Source of the DNA: CAIJKW01 sp964443365
GTDB lineage: Bacteria > Patescibacteriota > Minisyncoccia > Phycocordibacterales > CAIZLB01
NCBI GenBank assembly: GCA_964443365.1
Contig: CAYUCM010000035.1
Location: forward strand, 1-6,423
Reading direction: 5' to 3'
Length of the DNA stretch: 6,423 nucleotides
Part shown: positions 6,186 to 6,423 of the stretch, piece after piece
How the letters are laid out: each line of letters starts with the position of its first letter
Numbering within the stretch: position 1 is the first letter of the stretch
Made by a program: the position numbers and the translations under genes
The notes under the pieces: model-generated
Told to the model about the DNA's origin: nothing
Database searches by the model: none
What the model saw: only the letters and a program-made list of their open reading frames with translations

Positions 6186-6196
6186 ATGACTATAAT
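6169..6196 (+). promoter_or_regulatory. Promoter of the downstream 16S rRNA unit
   Basis: TTGACG (6169-6174, five of six consensus bases) is followed by a 16-nt spacer and a perfect TATAAT (6191-6196). It is among the best promoter matches in the window, as expected for rRNA, and predicts a start near 6203 and a leader of about 160 nt. The -35 lies inside the loop and right arm of the terminator of the preceding gene. Confidence 0.75.
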
Positions 6197-6363
6197 TACC
6201 TCCACGCCTTAAGTTAATTCCTATTAACTACAAGGGCTGTCCTAAAAATCGCCCGTAAGTAATTCATATTGAGAAATTAATATAAAACTTACAGCTAATT
6301 TTAGAGACTTCTTTGACAACTAAATGACAACCAACAAACGTCCTTTTTTGTTCTGTTTGAGTT
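6197..6363 (+). other. 16S rRNA leader region
   Basis: This untranslated leader runs between the promoter -10 and the 16S start. Besides the boxA-like element it has short inverted repeats (GGGC 6234-6237 with GCCC 6251-6254; GTAAGT 6255-6260 with ACTTAC 6287-6292). It should also contain one arm of the 16S processing stem, whose partner lies outside the window. No open reading frame or tRNA is visible. Confidence 0.65.
6310..6331 (+). promoter_or_regulatory. boxA-like antitermination element in the rRNA leader
   Basis: The leader reads TTCTTTGACAACTAAA (6310-6325 with its flanks), close to the boxA wording of other bacteria (for example TGTTCTTTGAAAACT in Bacillus rRNA leaders). NusB and NusE (S10) bind boxA RNA to keep RNA polymerase from terminating in the untranslated rRNA operon. 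The element lies about 40 nt before 16S, a usual place. TGACAAC repeats at 6314-6320 and 6325-6331. Assignment is by resemblance only. Confidence 0.6.
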
Positions 6364-6423
6364 TAATTTTAGAGTTTGATCCTAGCTCAGGATGAACGCT
6401 GGCGACGTGGATAAGGCATGCAA
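6364..6423 (+). rRNA. rrs: 16S ribosomal RNA, 5' end (truncated by window)
   Basis: AGAGTTTGATCCTAGCTCAG (6371-6390) followed by GATGAACGCTGGCGACGTGG (6391-6410) and ATAAGGCATGCAA is unmistakably the 5' end of a bacterial 16S gene. Aligning AGAGTTTGATC to E. coli positions 8-18 puts the mature end near 6364. The rest continues to the right. At 6384 (E. coli position 21) the base is A where most bacteria, and the standard 27F primer, have G. The GCGTGG/GACGTGG-ATAAGGCATGCAA wording resembles Parcubacteria-type sequences as I remember them. Confidence 0.96.

Noticed and set aside
6313..6318. Perfect TTGACA as a -35 of a second rRNA promoter
   Set aside because: No -10-like hexamer occurs 15-19 nt downstream (the region is CAAACGTCC), and the context fits boxA better.
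1..6423. Mobile element, CRISPR array, toxin-antitoxin or defence system
   Set aside because: No transposase, integrase, spaced repeat array or defence-like protein is visible; the genes are envelope and ribosomal genes of ordinary housekeeping type.

Overview
The window looks like a piece of an AT-rich genome from the Candidate Phyla Radiation (Patescibacteria), most likely a Parcubacteria-type lineage. The main evidence is the first ~60 nt of a 16S gene at the right edge: its wording (GATGAACGCTGGCGACGTGG, then ATAAGGCATGCAA) is typical of these bacteria as I remember them, and its first helix carries a base that mismatches the common 27F primer. The protein genes fit: a RodA, a separate SecD and SecF with Ser/Thr-rich inserts, and two lineage-type membrane proteins. 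Reading uses the standard bacterial code; the five stops are TAG, TAA, TAA, TAG and TAA, with no TGA stop and no in-frame TGA. The taxonomic call is inference from memory; no search was run.

Layout, all on the + strand. 1 to ~349 is the 3' end of 23S rRNA. After a ~97 nt spacer without a tRNA comes 5S rRNA (447-558), framed by a perfect 12-bp inverted repeat. A terminator hairpin (618-657) closes this rRNA unit. Next are a membrane-anchored surface protein (728-1489) and rodA (1506-2654), 16 nt apart and probably one transcript; then secD (start preferred at 2738, to 4219) and secF (4242-5201), 22 nt apart and behind a strong promoter; then a multi-pass membrane protein (start preferred at 5289, to 6068) with its own promoter and a hairpin. 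The last 355 bases hold a strong terminator, an overlapping promoter, a boxA-like element and the start of a 16S rRNA gene.

Functionally the five proteins are all envelope proteins: RodA polymerises peptidoglycan glycan strands during elongation, SecD and SecF help the Sec translocon move proteins outward using the ion gradient, and the two unknowns are membrane-embedded. None of the five has a recognisable Shine-Dalgarno sequence, and two (728 and secD) start only 8 and 11 nt after a -10 box, suggesting leaderless or nearly leaderless mRNAs.

The most notable points are structural. The end of one rRNA unit and the beginning of another lie in the same orientation about 5.8 kb apart (5S end to 16S start). 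The promoter for the second unit is nested in the terminator of the preceding gene. I found no mobile element, CRISPR array, defence system or clearly novel multi-gene system.
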